A stretch of 64,000 nt of DNA, taken from positions 7,318,710 through 7,382,709 of the forward strand of contig CM034407.1 in NCBI GenBank assembly GCA_019925095.2, written 5' to 3'. Both the position numbers and the translations under genes were made by a program. Positions 10,384-20,867 of this stretch are shown here, piece after piece. Numbering within the stretch: the stretch's first letter is position 1; every line of letters begins with the position of its first letter. This stretch comes from Dendrolimus kikuchii (Eukaryota; Arthropoda; Insecta; Lepidoptera; Lasiocampidae). Below the pieces are notes generated by a model. The model saw only the letters and a list, made by a program, of their open reading frames with translations. It was not told where the DNA came from and searched no databases.

Positions 10384-11224
10384 TTTAAGTAATTTCATCG
10401 AAAGTAGCCCATATCTCAACTAAATTACTCAAAGGATCCTCTTCAAACTCACTTTCGTTGTGGCTTTTTTGAACCCATTTGAATTAATTGAGATTTTTCC
10501 GTGTCATAGTTCAAGGGCTAATCTCCTGCGCCTATCATTGGCCGCAACCCCGTTTTGCTAAATCCTATATCGCACCCTTAAAATTATACAGACCTAAATC
10601 AAAATTTTGTATACTTGGATTTTTAATATCGAATACCTAAAAATAAGGCATAACATTGAAGAACCTGATGCTTTTGATTAGGTCTGAATAATTCTAAGGA
10701 TGCGTATATTCTTAAGTATTTCTCCATGTCAAGTGTCATGCTGATGACAATAATGAGCATCAATCAATAACATTTTGGCCAATCATTAATGATCTAGCAC
10801 TAGTTTTAATAAAACGTGGTTGTGGACAATGGCACTCTCAGGAGACTTGCCGTCAAAAGTTAGATATTGGGAACACAATCTTTAACACTTTCCAAGCAAA
10901 TACCGCGCTGGCCATTGACTTAAACAAAAGAGTCATTAACAATGTCATTAGTGTATTTAAAGTTATTATCTTTAAAGATCTGACTAATCATGAGTCTCAG
11001 GACTGTGTGTACTGAAAAAATGTTTTCAACCCCTAATTTTGGATATGAAAGCTACCGTTTATAATATTTTTTAAAGAATTCACTAGGTACTAGTTTTATA
11101 CCTTCGCATATACTACACAATGCTGTCAATTTTAATTCATTTAAACCTAGTAGATTCTGAGAGAAATCACTAAGACAGACGGGAAGACTTTACGGGTAAA
11201 ATTAACGATTTAATAAGGTTTCCG
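10384..11224. other. no gene recognised
   Basis: Noncoding by eye; no repeats identified with other parts of the window. Confidence 0.35.
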
Positions 11225-11535
11225 TGTAATAAATAATAATAACAGTCCATACATGTCCCACCCTAGGCTCAGCCTCTCTAGATTTTTTTCGGGGGGGGGG
11301 GGGGGGGGCAGACATTATACCCGCCACGCTTATCTAAGGCGGCTTTGCTGGTTTGATACAACGATTAGCTAGATGTGCAGGTTTCATAACGATGTTTTTC
11401 TTAATCGTTAGCAAGTTCTAATTGCAAAAATATGCACAGTAGGTCAGGCAAACTACTTAAGTGGTGCATGCTTCCTGTGCGTCTGGATTTGAATCCACGT
11501 CATTTGAAATTAGTACTAAGCTACCACGGTTTTTT
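11225..11535 (-). mobile_element. SINE-A copy with poly-G run
   Basis: Plus strand shows the TAATAATAA tail, a diverged CAGTCCATACATGTCCCAC block, then CCCGCCACGCTT, GATGTGCAGGTTTC and the tRNA-like end (B-box complement TTTGAATCC, A-box region near 11520). The A-box is eroded. An 18-base G run (11291-11308) sits inside. Confidence 0.65.
11291..11308 (+). repeat. poly-G run, 18 bases
   Basis: An uninterrupted G homopolymer after a T-rich stretch; it may be of uncertain length in the assembly. Confidence 0.85.
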
Positions 11536-11571
11536 TGAGGATTCTGTAAAGTAATTATTGTTTAATAATTA

Positions 11572-11876
11572 TCTATACATATAATAAAATTTTAGAGGTA
11601 AAATTTCTGTACAATGAAGAAAAATGCTAAAAACCGTATCTGGGGGACGTAAGAAGTGAAATAGAACTAATTTGGATTGTTTTTTTAATTTTTTGTTTCT
11701 CTGTTTGTACCGGCAAATCTCCGAAACGACTGGACCCGTTTAAATGAAATTTTGTGCGGTGGTAGCTTATATCTCTGGTCAACATATAGGACACTTTTGA
11801 TGCCGAAAAATTAAAGAGTTCCCGTGGGATAGTGAAAAAACCGCACCACGCGGACGAAGTCGCGAGCATTAGCTAG
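11572..11876 (+). mobile_element. Helitron-like element, 305 bp
   Basis: Starts TCTATACATATAAT after an A and ends GCATTAGCTAG before a T, so it has TC...CTAG ends in an A/T target. Near the 3' end, CGCGGACGAAGTCGCG forms the expected hairpin. It carries no RepHel helicase and is non-autonomous. Confidence 0.75.
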
Positions 11877-12403
11877 TTGTTTAATAAAAATATTTTTTAC
11901 TATAACAGGACATCTTCAATTTATGCGACCCGACACGGACTGGGCCGATTTTTAAAAACAGAATTCGTAAGAACTTTTCTATGAAATGTCACAAGAGAGA
12001 AATAGGGAAATATCTTCCTAAGATAAAATAGCAAATAATATAACAGCCCTATGTTTTGAGTCTGTGGGTAATAGATATCCATTATTGGCCACTTGTACCG
12101 GGAGTGGAGTCAAGCGGCTACTGAGCTAAGCCACAAAGCTTGCCTTTTGAGATTTAGGTTTGCTTATGTGACTTCGTGAGTCTGTATGTAAGTAGTGGTT
12201 TTTGTGGTCGGTACGTCTATAGCTGCACATCAAATGCAAAGTATCTTTCTAAGATGTATAAATAGAAATATCGTGTAGGATATTATTAAATTTTTAGCTT
12301 AAACAATTAAAAAACTTATTTTGATACGTCTTTTTAGGAATTGGTCAACATTTACATAACATTATTGTTTGCCCCCTTTGTGTATTAATAAAATATTTTT
12401 GTA
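11877..12403. other. no gene recognised
   Basis: Noncoding. Around 12080-12160 the minus strand has a TGGCTTAGCTCAGT word resembling a tRNA A-box but no convincing B-box. Confidence 0.3.
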
Positions 12404-12576
12404 AATTTAAAATTATATTAATGTATAAATAGAGTAAGTTTAAACGCTTCTTTAAGGTTCTTAAAGAAGCGTTCAAACTTACTCAAACTCTCTATGAAGC
12501 AGACCGATGATGCTTAACATACAAGTTAGAGTAAGTTTAAACTTACTCTATTTATGCATTAATGTAATTTCAAATT
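12404..12576. repeat. nested palindrome (three inverted repeats)
   Basis: Outer arms 12404-12442 and 12538-12576 pair at 36 of 39 positions. Inside the left side, 12432-12455 and 12461-12484 pair at 23 of 24 with a 5-base loop. The right side contains a perfect 22-bp palindrome at 12528-12549. The same GAGTAAGTTT word is reused throughout. It has no coding potential. Confidence 0.85.
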
Positions 12577-13224
12577 AACAAAAATATTCAATTCGTTCAA
12601 ACTTACTCTAACTCTCTTTGAATAAGACCATCTTTATGTTTAGTCGTTCTTGAAATAATCAGTTATGATACACAGACAAACACCGGAATAAGACTATAGG
12701 ACTTTTTACCATTACTTAACCCTAAAAATCGTATATTAGTAATATACGCGAAAGAGGTAAAATTTCGTTGGTTTATTACTTACCCAATTACATATTTTAT
12801 AATCACAGAATACGTTTAATCCGTAACGAAAACCTTTCACTATTTACCTACTCTGAAGCAGACTTCAATTTTAAAAAACACCACATACCGAGTACAGATA
12901 ACATACTTTATAATCCATTTACAGAAAAGAGGCACTCAATCATTCGCAGGTTTATTTAAATAGAATGCCTTTTAAATAAGGCCGCGTTAAATGGGTTCCC
13001 GAGCTCAGCAGGCGTGGGGCAGACAAAAATCTCATTTCCTGAGTAAGTGGGAACAAGCACAGATAACGAATGTACGCTTCGCTTATTTGCAATTCAACGT
13101 GTTTACCCGACTTAAGCATGTTTTCTAGACATAGTGTCCTTATAAAATGCGCGTGTCTAGAACAGACCTCTCAGGTACAGAAAATTATATTATTGGTATC
13201 TTAGAGATGCAGATAATAATACTC
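12577..13224. other. no gene; start of a wider inverted repeat
   Basis: CGTTCAAACTTACTCTAACT near 12595 reappears, diverged and inverted, near 13553-13590. The palindrome at 12404-12576 and this pair may therefore be parts of one decayed DNA element of about 1.2 kb. No transposase fragment was seen between them. Confidence 0.35.
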
Positions 13225-13290
13225 GGCGAGGTAAAGGTAATGCTGCCAGTCTTTTAGGCACACTGCCCAGTGACAGCGGTCCTGGTCCGG
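13225..13290 (+). pseudogene. LINE-J C-terminal fragment
   Basis: Translates in one frame to a GNAASLLGTLPSDSG-like run that matches the copies at 27120, 46690 and 61805. A short decayed piece of a non-LTR reverse-transcriptase C-terminus. Confidence 0.5.
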
Positions 13291-13839
13291 CTGGACCGAT
13301 TGTAGTTTATAATCTTTTATTTTTCTTTTAAGGGCTGATTTTTTAATCATCAGATAAAAGTTATCAGTCGAATAAATTATAACGTCAGTGAATTCTTCAG
13401 TCAACTGTTTTATTCATGTAAGTGACATTTTTAATTTTTCTATGTTATACTTTATTCTATGAAGAACTCTTATCTGGTGATTGAAAAATCGGCTCTTAGT
13501 TTATATATCTGTATTTTTCGTACTACAGTTTTATTATTACGGTATTAGTCATAGAGAGTTAGAATTTGTTTGAACGCTTCTTTATGAATAAGATCGTTAG
13601 TGTTTAGTTTTTATTTTCAATCTTAAAGTTGACATTAAATATAAAAAAACCTCGTATTATCTGTACCTCAAAGGTCTACAACCTCCACTTTGGACAAAAA
13701 AAGTCAAAAAAAAATTAAAAATAAGTTATAGGTACTACTTGCATTTTATATACCTATAGCATATTACATGGCACTAGTAAATGTAGATAAATAAGATAAA
13801 AATTCAGAAATAGTGATTTTAGATATAAAAGTAGCATAC
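13291..13839. other. no gene recognised
   Basis: AT-rich. The stretch 13440-13500 (ATTGAAAAATCGGCTC) resembles 55020-55080, so both belong to an unnamed dispersed repeat. Confidence 0.35.
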
Positions 13840-14010
13840 AAAATAGAAAATAGAGAGTAAAATAGAGTTAGGACGTCATAAGTACGTACAAGTAAAGGAG
13901 TCAAATAGCACATTCATTATTGTTTGAAAAGTAATTAAAATTATTTATATCATGCTATTTTAAAAGTTATACGATAAGATGTTATTTTAAGGACTGTTCT
14001 TTTATATGTA
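13840..14010 (-). repeat. LINE-K fragment
   Basis: Resembles 34790-34960 and the opposite strand of 50540-50700 (shared GTTTGAAAAGTAATTAAAA and a TAAGATGTTATTTTAAG block). At 34619 the family carries a short LINE C-terminal frame; here only the noncoding-looking part remains. Confidence 0.45.
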
Positions 14011-14049
14011 AAAAAAATATTAGATATTTTTTAATTTTTATTTATTTAT

Positions 14050-14358
14050 TGCAGGAGTTCAGCAGACAAGCAGACGTCCCACTTGATGGAAAGCGGTTAT
14101 CATTGCCTATAGACATTTGTAACACCAAAGGTGCTACAAATGCGTTGGTGCTCTTTTAAGGTGAGACTGAAACCTGGTCACTTATACTGGAACGCAAGTC
14201 AAGGTTGTTATGGCGACATACTTTAGACCATTTCGACCAGGGGTGGTAGCCATCCAGTCAGGCAAATGCCCTACCACCTGGCTGTAGTTTGTTTTGTCGC
14301 CTCTTACGACAGGTCGCCCGGCCGCAGGAAATTGTATTCTTTCTCCGTTCCTGCACGG
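14050..14358 (-). repeat. RepC copy, nearly full length
   Basis: Runs from TTATTGCAGGAGTTCAGC (A-tail side) to TTCCTGCACGG, including the GCAGGAA / TTCCTGC stem at the far end. About 309 bp. Its frame is broken by small indels and it encodes nothing recognisable. Confidence 0.8.
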
Positions 14359-14967
14359 ATAAGATAAGAATTTATTGTAATATGTATCCCCTTCCCTGTT
14401 GAAACTAAATCTAACAAGGCTTTTGCACAAAACTCCTTAGTTAAGTTAATTATGCTTTCCATTTATATTTCTAATTAAAATTTTAACATGAAGTAATAAC
14501 TCTAATTAGTTCATAAATATGTTATGGTTATTAACATGACTGGATTGTGTTTGATTGGAAAATATTCAACTTATGCTATTGACGAATATTTTAATTGGTT
14601 TATTTATTTTAATTCTATCCACCACTGGGTTATCAAAGTCTAGTTGGCGGATTTCACACATATGTAACCTATGGAAGAAGAATAGTACCGAAAATGACAA
14701 TCTTTGCCTTTTAGTGTGTTTTTCATGTATCATCAATGATACATACATGAAAAACAGCAACAAGTTGCTAACATCGATACAACTTAACTTTATGTACGTA
14801 AAATTAAATTAAATTTTTGAATTCTGATATTCTAAGTGTAATAATTATTTTAAAAAAATGACTTAGAATTTTTTACTGTTTTGGTCTAAGAAAAATTGTT
14901 TTAAAGAATAAAACATCAAAAGTCGCGAGAGAATGACCTGTGGCTCCATCTAGTAATATAGGATTTA
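14359..14967. other. no gene recognised; contains a hairpin
   Basis: AT-rich. At 14718-14755 an imperfect palindrome pairs GTTTTTCATGTATCAT with its complement, with a 4-base insertion in one arm. The two overlapping 65-85-codon frames here have no motif. Confidence 0.4.
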
Positions 14968-15025
14968 TTCGTTTTTCAGGTACTCCCCAAGTTCGCACCA
15001 TATATCCCGTTTTCCCATATACATG
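14968..15025 (-). repeat. scrap of RTE 3' end
   Basis: ACTCCCCAAGTTCGCACCAT is a diverged copy of the wording at 15430-15455 in the RTE element downstream (CTCCCCAAGTACGCGCC). An older, short fragment of the same family. Confidence 0.45.
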
Positions 15026-15330
15026 TTCATTCTAATAATGCCTATAGGTTCAGAGTTAACTCATATATATGATATGTCCAGGGCACGCGGAGTTGTTCGT
15101 TCGAACTTCCGCGTATCCCGTAGCCGTGGCATAAGGTGAAGGAAGAAATACCGAGGGGTTTTAGTGGGTATGCCTATCCCTGGAGTGGTAATAGCCTCTT
15201 TAATTCTGTCTAGAGGTGCTAATGCTACCCCGACCTGGTGAATCCCACACACCGGCCATGATTTTCCCCAGTTCACTGGGCGGCTGATGGTCTCAATCGG
15301 GTTTCTCTTCGTAGAAAAAGGACATTGTAA
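15026..15330 (-). repeat. Repeat-L, dispersed repeat with broken LINE-like frame
   Basis: Shares GAGGGGTTTTAGTG, a CCTGGAGTGG-like block and GTGCTAATGC with 60725-60865. The minus strand holds a 71-codon open frame (15061-15276) without recognised motifs. It probably belongs to the 3' region of a non-LTR element, but this is inferred only from repetition. Confidence 0.35.
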
Positions 15331-15382
15331 CTAAATTTTTTTGTGATATTATTTATTTTTAGTTAAAATTGTGATATATATA

Positions 15383-17984
15383 TCTTCTTCTTCTTCTTCA
15401 GCCACTCTCAGTCCACTGCTGGACGTAGGCCTCCCCAAGTACGCGCCACATATCCCGGTCTCCCGTCTTCCTCATCCAGCCCCTGCCGGCGATCTTGCGC
15501 AGGTCGTCAGACCACCGGGCTGGAGGGCGTCCTACGCTACGTTTGCCGAGACGTGGTCTCCACTCCAGGACTCGTTTGCTCCATCGGCCGTCGGTCCTGC
15601 GACAGACGTGACCGGCCCACTGCCACTTCAACTTGCTAATTTTGCGAGCTATGTCAGTTACCTTCGTTCTCTTACGGATGTCCTCATTTCTGATTTTATC
15701 CATAAGAGAAACACCTAACATAGCTCGCTCCATAGCCCGTTGAGCGACTTTGAATTTGTGGACCAGTCCCGCTGTCAGTGTCCATGTCTCGGCACCATAT
15801 GTCATTATGGGTAGGACGCACTGCTCGAAGACTTTCGTCTTCAAGCATTGCGGAATGGTCGACGAGAAGACATGTCGAAGATTACCGAATGCTGCCCAAC
15901 CTAACTGGATCCTCCTATTGGCTTCCCTCTCGAGGCCGTGTTTGCCTACCTGGATCTTTTGTCCAAGATATACATATTCCTGCACAACCTCAAGAGGGGA
16001 ACCATCGACGTTTACCGGTCTCGGCATGACATGTTCGTTGAACATGACTTTCGTCTTGTCCAAATTCATGCCGAGACCGACCCGTCGGGAGGATTCATTC
16101 AGGCTGTTCAGCATGTCGGTAAGTCCCTCCAACGTCTCTGCAAAGACGACAATATCATCAGCGAAACGTAGGTGGGAGATGCGCTCGCCGTTGATGTTGA
16201 TGCCCCGTTCATTCCATTCCAGAGTTTTGAAGACATCCTCCATCGCGTTGGTGAACAGTTTCGGGGATATGACATCCCCCTGTCTCACCCCGCGACGTAG
16301 AGGTATAGGCTTCGCCCTCCGGTCCTGGATCTGAACGGTCATCGTTGCGGCATCATACAGACATCTCAACACCTCGATGTATCGCCAATCGATACGGCAT
16401 CTCTGCAGAGACTCTAGAACAGCCCAAGTTTCGATAGAGTCGAAGGCTTTTTCGTAGTCCACAAATGCCATACACAGCGGCTGATTATACTCCTCGGTCT
16501 TCTGTATAATCTGCCGAACAGTATGGATGTGGTCTACGGTGCTGTAGCCTTTTCGAAACCCAGCCTGTTCCGGTGGTTGGAACTCGTCAAGTCTTCTGGC
16601 GAGACGATTCGTGATGACCCTCGAAAACAACTTGTAGACGTGGCTCAAGAGTGAGATGGGTCTATAGTTCTTCAAGAGGGTCTTATCACCCTTCTTGAAG
16701 AACAAGACCACCGCACTCTTGGTCCACGCCCTTGGCACAGTGCCCCGGAGGATAACGGAATTAAAGAGCTCCGCTAAAGCCTTCAGGATTGGGATCCCTC
16801 CCGCTTTGAGGAGCTCAGTTGTAATACCGTCGTCCCCCGGAGCCCTGCCATTTTTAAGTTGCCCGAGTGCCGTCCTAATCTCGCCAATGTCGACCTCCGG
16901 GATATCTTCCGTATAGTGGCGCGTGAGTGGTGCACGTGGATCATTAGCGCCTTGAACCGAAGGTCTTTCCGCCCGCGAAGAATACAATCGCCCGTAGAAC
17001 CGTTCCACCTCCGCTAGGATCTCAGAGTGAGACGTAAGCTCCCTGCCATCTGCTGTCCTCACTTTTGCAAGATGGCTTCTCCCCAATGGTTTTAAGAAAA
17101 CTTTGGACCCCCTATTCTGCTCTATAGCAGCCTGAATGGCTCGCGTGTTTGAGCAGCGGAGGTCCCGTCTTACAAGTTTTCTTATCCGTTTAGAGAGAGC
17201 CTTATGCTCCGGTGAGGCAAAAAGAGTAGATGGCATCTCACGTCTCATCCTCATGAGATCCAAGGTTTCGGTGGAGAGTTCAGAGCGTTTGCTTCTTCGC
17301 ATAGGTGGAAAGTGCCTTCGGCCCAGCTCTCGCATTGTTTTCACCACGTTGTCGGTTATCTCGTCAACATCGCCAGTGGTTTCCAGCGATTCGAACCGAT
17401 TTTGCAGTTCCAGCTGGAACTGTTTGGACCCTAAGATAATCTGGGGCGGCGTAGGTCGGAGATTAGACTTTATCAGACGGAGTCTTTCAGCTTTGAAGTC
17501 GATATTTAGAGTGCCTCGTACAAGTCGGTGGTCACTGCCGGTATTAAACCTGTTGACCACTGAGACATCTCTAAATATGTGCTTCTTGTCCGCCATGATA
17601 AAGTCTATCTCGTTCTTTGTCACAGTATCGGGGCTCTGCCAGGTCCACCTCCTTTGGAGCTTCTTCTTGTAGAACGAATTCATCAAGAAGAGCCCCTGCA
17701 TTTCGAGGAAGTTGACCAGCATTTGCCCCCTGTGATTTCGGCGCCCCAAGCCATAAGGTCCGAATTTCGGTTCGTCGCATTCTTGTACTCCCACTTTGGC
17801 GTTGAAGTCCCCCATAACAACGTTGTAGTGTGCGGAGGTCGTCCCATGTATGGCTTTAGTGATATCCTCATACATGGCCTCAACCTCCTCGTCAGTGTGT
17901 GCTGAGGTCGGCGCATATACCTGTATCACCTTCAGGGAGTACCTGTTGGTGAGTTTTAGTACTAGGTACGCTTAGGTACGTTAC
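15383..17984 (-). mobile_element. RTE-type non-LTR retrotransposon, 5' truncated
   Basis: On the minus strand the coding frame runs up to its stop at 15398-15400 and is followed at once by a GAA tandem tail (15383-15400), with virtually no 3' untranslated region, as is usual for RTE elements. The 5' side stops inside the endonuclease domain near 17971, next to an AT repeat (17985-17998). The left flank also has an AT run (15372-15382), so an AT-rich target duplication is possible but cannot be delimited. Truncation during reverse transcription explains the missing start. Confidence 0.85.
15398..17971 (-). CDS. RTE endonuclease-reverse transcriptase, partial
   Basis: Encodes the C-terminal three quarters of a LINE polyprotein that nicks target DNA and reverse-transcribes its own RNA there. 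The open frame reads 858 codons without a stop. Numbering from a GTG at 17929 (843 residues): the rest of an APE-type endonuclease (MGDFNAKVG at 39-47, GSDHR at 131-135), a linker, then the reverse transcriptase with FVDYEKAFD at 489-497, RRGVRQGDVISP at 545-556 and the catalytic FADD at 589-592, and a basic C-terminus with WAGHVCRR near 771 and GRPPARWSDD near 800. Fourteen more in-frame codons upstream still read like this family (YSLKVIQVYAP). The endonuclease N-terminus with its first catalytic residues is absent, so no functional start exists. The lack of internal stops suggests a fairly recent insertion. The closest relatives I know are the lepidopteran RTE elements often mis-annotated as craniofacial development protein 2-like. 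Confidence 0.85.
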   Translation of the reverse strand, partial: AYLVLKLTNRYSLKVIQVYAPTSAHTDEEVEAMYEDITKAIHGTTSAHYNVVMGDFNAKVGVQECDEPKFGPYGLGRRNHRGQMLVNFLEMQGLFLMNSFYKKKLQRRWTWQSPDTVTKNEIDFIMADKKHIFRDVSVVNRFNTGSDHRLVRGTLNIDFKAERLRLIKSNLRPTPPQIILGSKQFQLELQNRFESLETTGDVDEITDNVVKTMRELGRRHFPPMRRSKRSELSTETLDLMRMRREMPSTLFASPEHKALSKRIRKLVRRDLRCSNTRAIQAAIEQNRGSKVFLKPLGRSHLAKVRTADGRELTSHSEILAEVERFYGRLYSSRAERPSVQGANDPRAPLTRHYTEDIPEVDIGEIRTALGQLKNGRAPGDDGITTELLKAGGIPILKALAELFNSVILRGTVPRAWTKSAVVLFFKKGDKTLLKNYRPISLLSHVYKLFSRVITNRLARRLDEFQPPEQAGFRKGYSTVDHIHTVRQIIQKTEEYNQPLCMAFVDYEKAFDSIETWAVLESLQRCRIDWRYIEVLRCLYDAATMTVQIQDRRAKPIPLRRGVRQGDVISPKLFTNAMEDVFKTLEWNERGININGERISHLRFADDIVVFAETLEGLTDMLNSLNESSRRVGLGMNLDKTKVMFNEHVMPRPVNVDGSPLEVVQEYVYLGQKIQVGKHGLEREANRRIQLGWAAFGNLRHVFSSTIPQCLKTKVFEQCVLPIMTYGAETWTLTAGLVHKFKVAQRAMERAMLGVSLMDKIRNEDIRKRTKVTDIARKISKLKWQWAGHVCRRTDGRWSKRVLEWRPRLGKRSVGRPPARWSDDLRKIAGRGWMRKTGDRDMWRVLGEAYVQQWTESG

Positions 17985-18113
17985 ATATATATATATATGT
18001 AATATGTGACAATTTTGATGACAAAATAATGTCACCAAAAACTGTAGTTACAAAGTCCTGCACCGACGTGCGACGTCGACGATATGTACCCTATTTTAGT
18101 ACTAATATCTATC

Positions 18114-18442
18114 CGTGCAGGACCGGAGAAAGAATACAATTTCCTGTGGCCGGGTGGCCTGTCGTAAGAGGCGACAAAATAACCCACGGCCAGGTGGTAG
18201 GGCATTTGCCCGACTGGACGGCTACCACCCCTGGTCTAAAGTATGTCGCCATAACAACCTTGAATTGTGTTCCGGCATTAGTGAACAGGTTCCAGTGTCC
18301 CTTAAGAGAGCAGCAGCGCATTTGTAGCACCTTTGGTGTTGCAAATGTCCATAGGCGATGGTAATCGCTTTCCATCAAGTGGGCCGTCTGCCTGTCTGTT
18401 GAACTCCTGCAATTAAAAAAAATAAAAATAAATAAATAAATA
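18114..18442 (+). repeat. RepC copy, full length with A-rich tail
   Basis: Starts CGTGCAGGACCGG, has the GCAGG / CCTGTGG 5' stem, GTCGTAAGAGGCGAC, GGTCTAAAGTATGTCGCC and CTTTCCATCAAGTGGGCC, then CTCCTGCAATTAAAAAAAA and an AAAT-rich tail. The tail defines this as the family's sense strand and suggests a retroposed unit. Confidence 0.8.
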
Positions 18443-18651
18443 CTACTTTCACATATTTGTGTACTGGTTTAATATTCCGAATATAGACCAGTTTGAGGGT
18501 AGACGTTAAATATAGAGCTTAGATTATCGAAGCAATAGTCTGCCGCTGGATGTCGCCTGCTCGGGCTGCAGATTAAACAAATATTACTCGGTGATAACGT
18601 GCATCTATGAAGCGAATAGAAGGAGCTGAATTTAAATATTTTTATTGTTTA

Positions 18652-19033
18652 CTAGCTGACCCGGCAAACTTCGTACCGCCTTAGAATCAATAAATAAAAA
18701 ACATTGATTTCTGAACGACGGGACGAACATCAAACGTTTGACATTCGAAACCAAAAAAATGAAAAAAAAATCACTTTTAAATTTAATTTGATTTCTGATA
18801 GAGTTTTAAATTTAATTGATTTTTAAACGCCGGGACGCACATCAAATGTTTGACAGGTAAGAATAGTTTCTAAGGGAAGCGAAATTGTTGTTTTTACTAT
18901 ATTCCAAGCATTTTTTTTACTCACCTTTCAAACCTTCCACAAATAATTCAAAACCAAAATTAGCCAAATCAGTCCAGCCGTTCTCGAGTTTTAGCGAGAC
19001 TAACGAACAGCAATTGATTTTTATATATATAGA
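18652..19033 (-). mobile_element. Helitron-like element, 382 bp
   Basis: On the minus strand it starts TCTATATATATAAAAATC after an A and ends GCCGGGTCAGCTAG before a T: textbook TC...CTAG in an A/T target. The interior holds a duplicated block (TTTGACA with CGGGACG words at about 18710-18760 and 18825-18860). Noncoding, so non-autonomous. Confidence 0.8.
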
Positions 19034-20867
19034 TTTTTCAAGATACTGAGAGTTATATAGGAAACAAATTTGAATATACTTTAATATACAAAAATGCTAT
19101 ACAAAATAAAGTACAAAATTCAAGTACAATCGGTGGTCTTATTTCTTCCAGACAACCTTTGGATTGAGTAACAGGACAACAAAAGTCGGTACTTGCTAAG
19201 CCAGCACTCGTACAAAAATTTAGTTTATAAATTAGTACATAGTAATATATATCTTAAGTAATGTAATAAATACAAACAATAATACACACTTCTCTCTCTC
19301 TCTCTCTTTCTCTAATGGTTGCTAGTAGAAGTTTTGGACACAATTATTTTTGGTTGGTGATCTTTTTGAAAATGTGCATCATATTATATATTATAAGTAT
19401 ACGTAAGGTAATCCTAAATTAATATAGTTTACTATACGGCCTTATGGCGATAGAAACGTATGATGTAACTAGTTTTTTACGTTTTACCCACAGATAGACT
19501 TAGCCCTAGGATAACTATTCTATTTATAGATTTTACACTAGAGACCAACTAAAGTTATGGGTAATATTTGATTTACTTAGATCATAAAACAAGATCACTG
19601 GGGATGACACTAAATCTATTGAAAAAAAGCGAAAACACTATTCCTTCACACTTCTATGTCTCACTTCTAGGGTTAAATTAATGTTTCTTTGTTCTATGAA
19701 TGAATGAATCTTTATTAGTAGAAATAAAGGTTATATATATAATTATACATAAGATGGTAAGAAAGCAAATGGTCTCACTGTATTTATTTGGGAAACATAC
19801 AATAATTATAATTCTTACAATATAAAACACATAAATTAACAAACTTATCAACTAAGTTTCCACAAAAAAAAATTGAGCAACACATAGTCATACAAATCCC
19901 AAATATTTGTACGACCATGTGTAGGTCAAATATAGTCAGACTATTTGACTTTATTACAAACAAACGTCATCTAAAAATTATATATCAATCTAAAAAAATG
20001 TGTCGTATAAAGTCATCAATTTTTCTTGGATCCTCACAATTTATACTGATGTGGGTAGTTTTTTAAGTGCCGCTAGCTTTCGGTTTCGCCGCCATTACGT
20101 GGTGGCAAAGCCAGTCTTCAATGTACGCGAGGTCAATCCGGACGTTCTGTTTTCTCCGTGCTAATACCAAATGAACGTTTTACATCCGATTCTTCAATAT
20201 CTCATTGAACTTTATATACAAGCGGTGCTTGCTCTTTGTGTGTGCATGTGCCATAATTCGAAGACCTAAGTGCCACCCGAGGACTGGTCAGTGCCGTGCT
20301 CCCTCTGGAACTGTCTAGCTACCCCATTCGAGGTGGTATTCCGAGGTTAGTGGTGCTTATGACCCCATTGGTTTTTGTGCAGGATTTGGCATACCTCTCA
20401 CTCTCATATATTCTCTTAAATATAACTCACAGTCCACTAAACAATTACTCGAACCAGCGAAGCTGTGTGGAATCCGTGATCCTGCATTGCACAATTTTTA
20501 TTAACCTGATTTAATACTGTGCGTCTCTTCTATACATTTCATGTAACTATAAAACGCTAGCTGCTTTTGGCGCGTAATACTCAGCAATATCAATACTGGA
20601 AGTCGAACCTAAGAAATGAGCATCGAAGCCCACCCCTTTTCATTCCCACCCGCTGCCAATATTATTGTAAAGTCACTTTTTAGTACATAAGGCCTGTACA
20701 GTTTCATTGGTCTGATATTTATCGGACTATTATGTCCATACGGTGGAAAAATTGCCTGAAAACTATTCACTACTCATTCTGTCTTATGCTGTCTTGTAGG
20801 AACTAAAAAGTAAGACTCATAATAAAATACAGGATATACATTTATTTTTAGTTTTAACTTCTAATAA
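19034..20867. other. no gene recognised; LINE-tail scraps
   Basis: Contains a TC microsatellite (19289-19312), a short minus-strand Tail-F scrap (TTCCAGACAACCTTTGG near 19147) and a minus-strand tail-like block at 19697-19745 (ATGAATGAATGAATC then TTATTAG). The rest, including a GC-richer patch at 20060-20350, shows no coding motif. Confidence 0.4.

Noticed and set aside
15371..17905. Plus-strand open frames of up to 194 codons
   Set aside because: They lie opposite the RTE reverse-transcriptase frame and have no motifs; shadows of coding composition.
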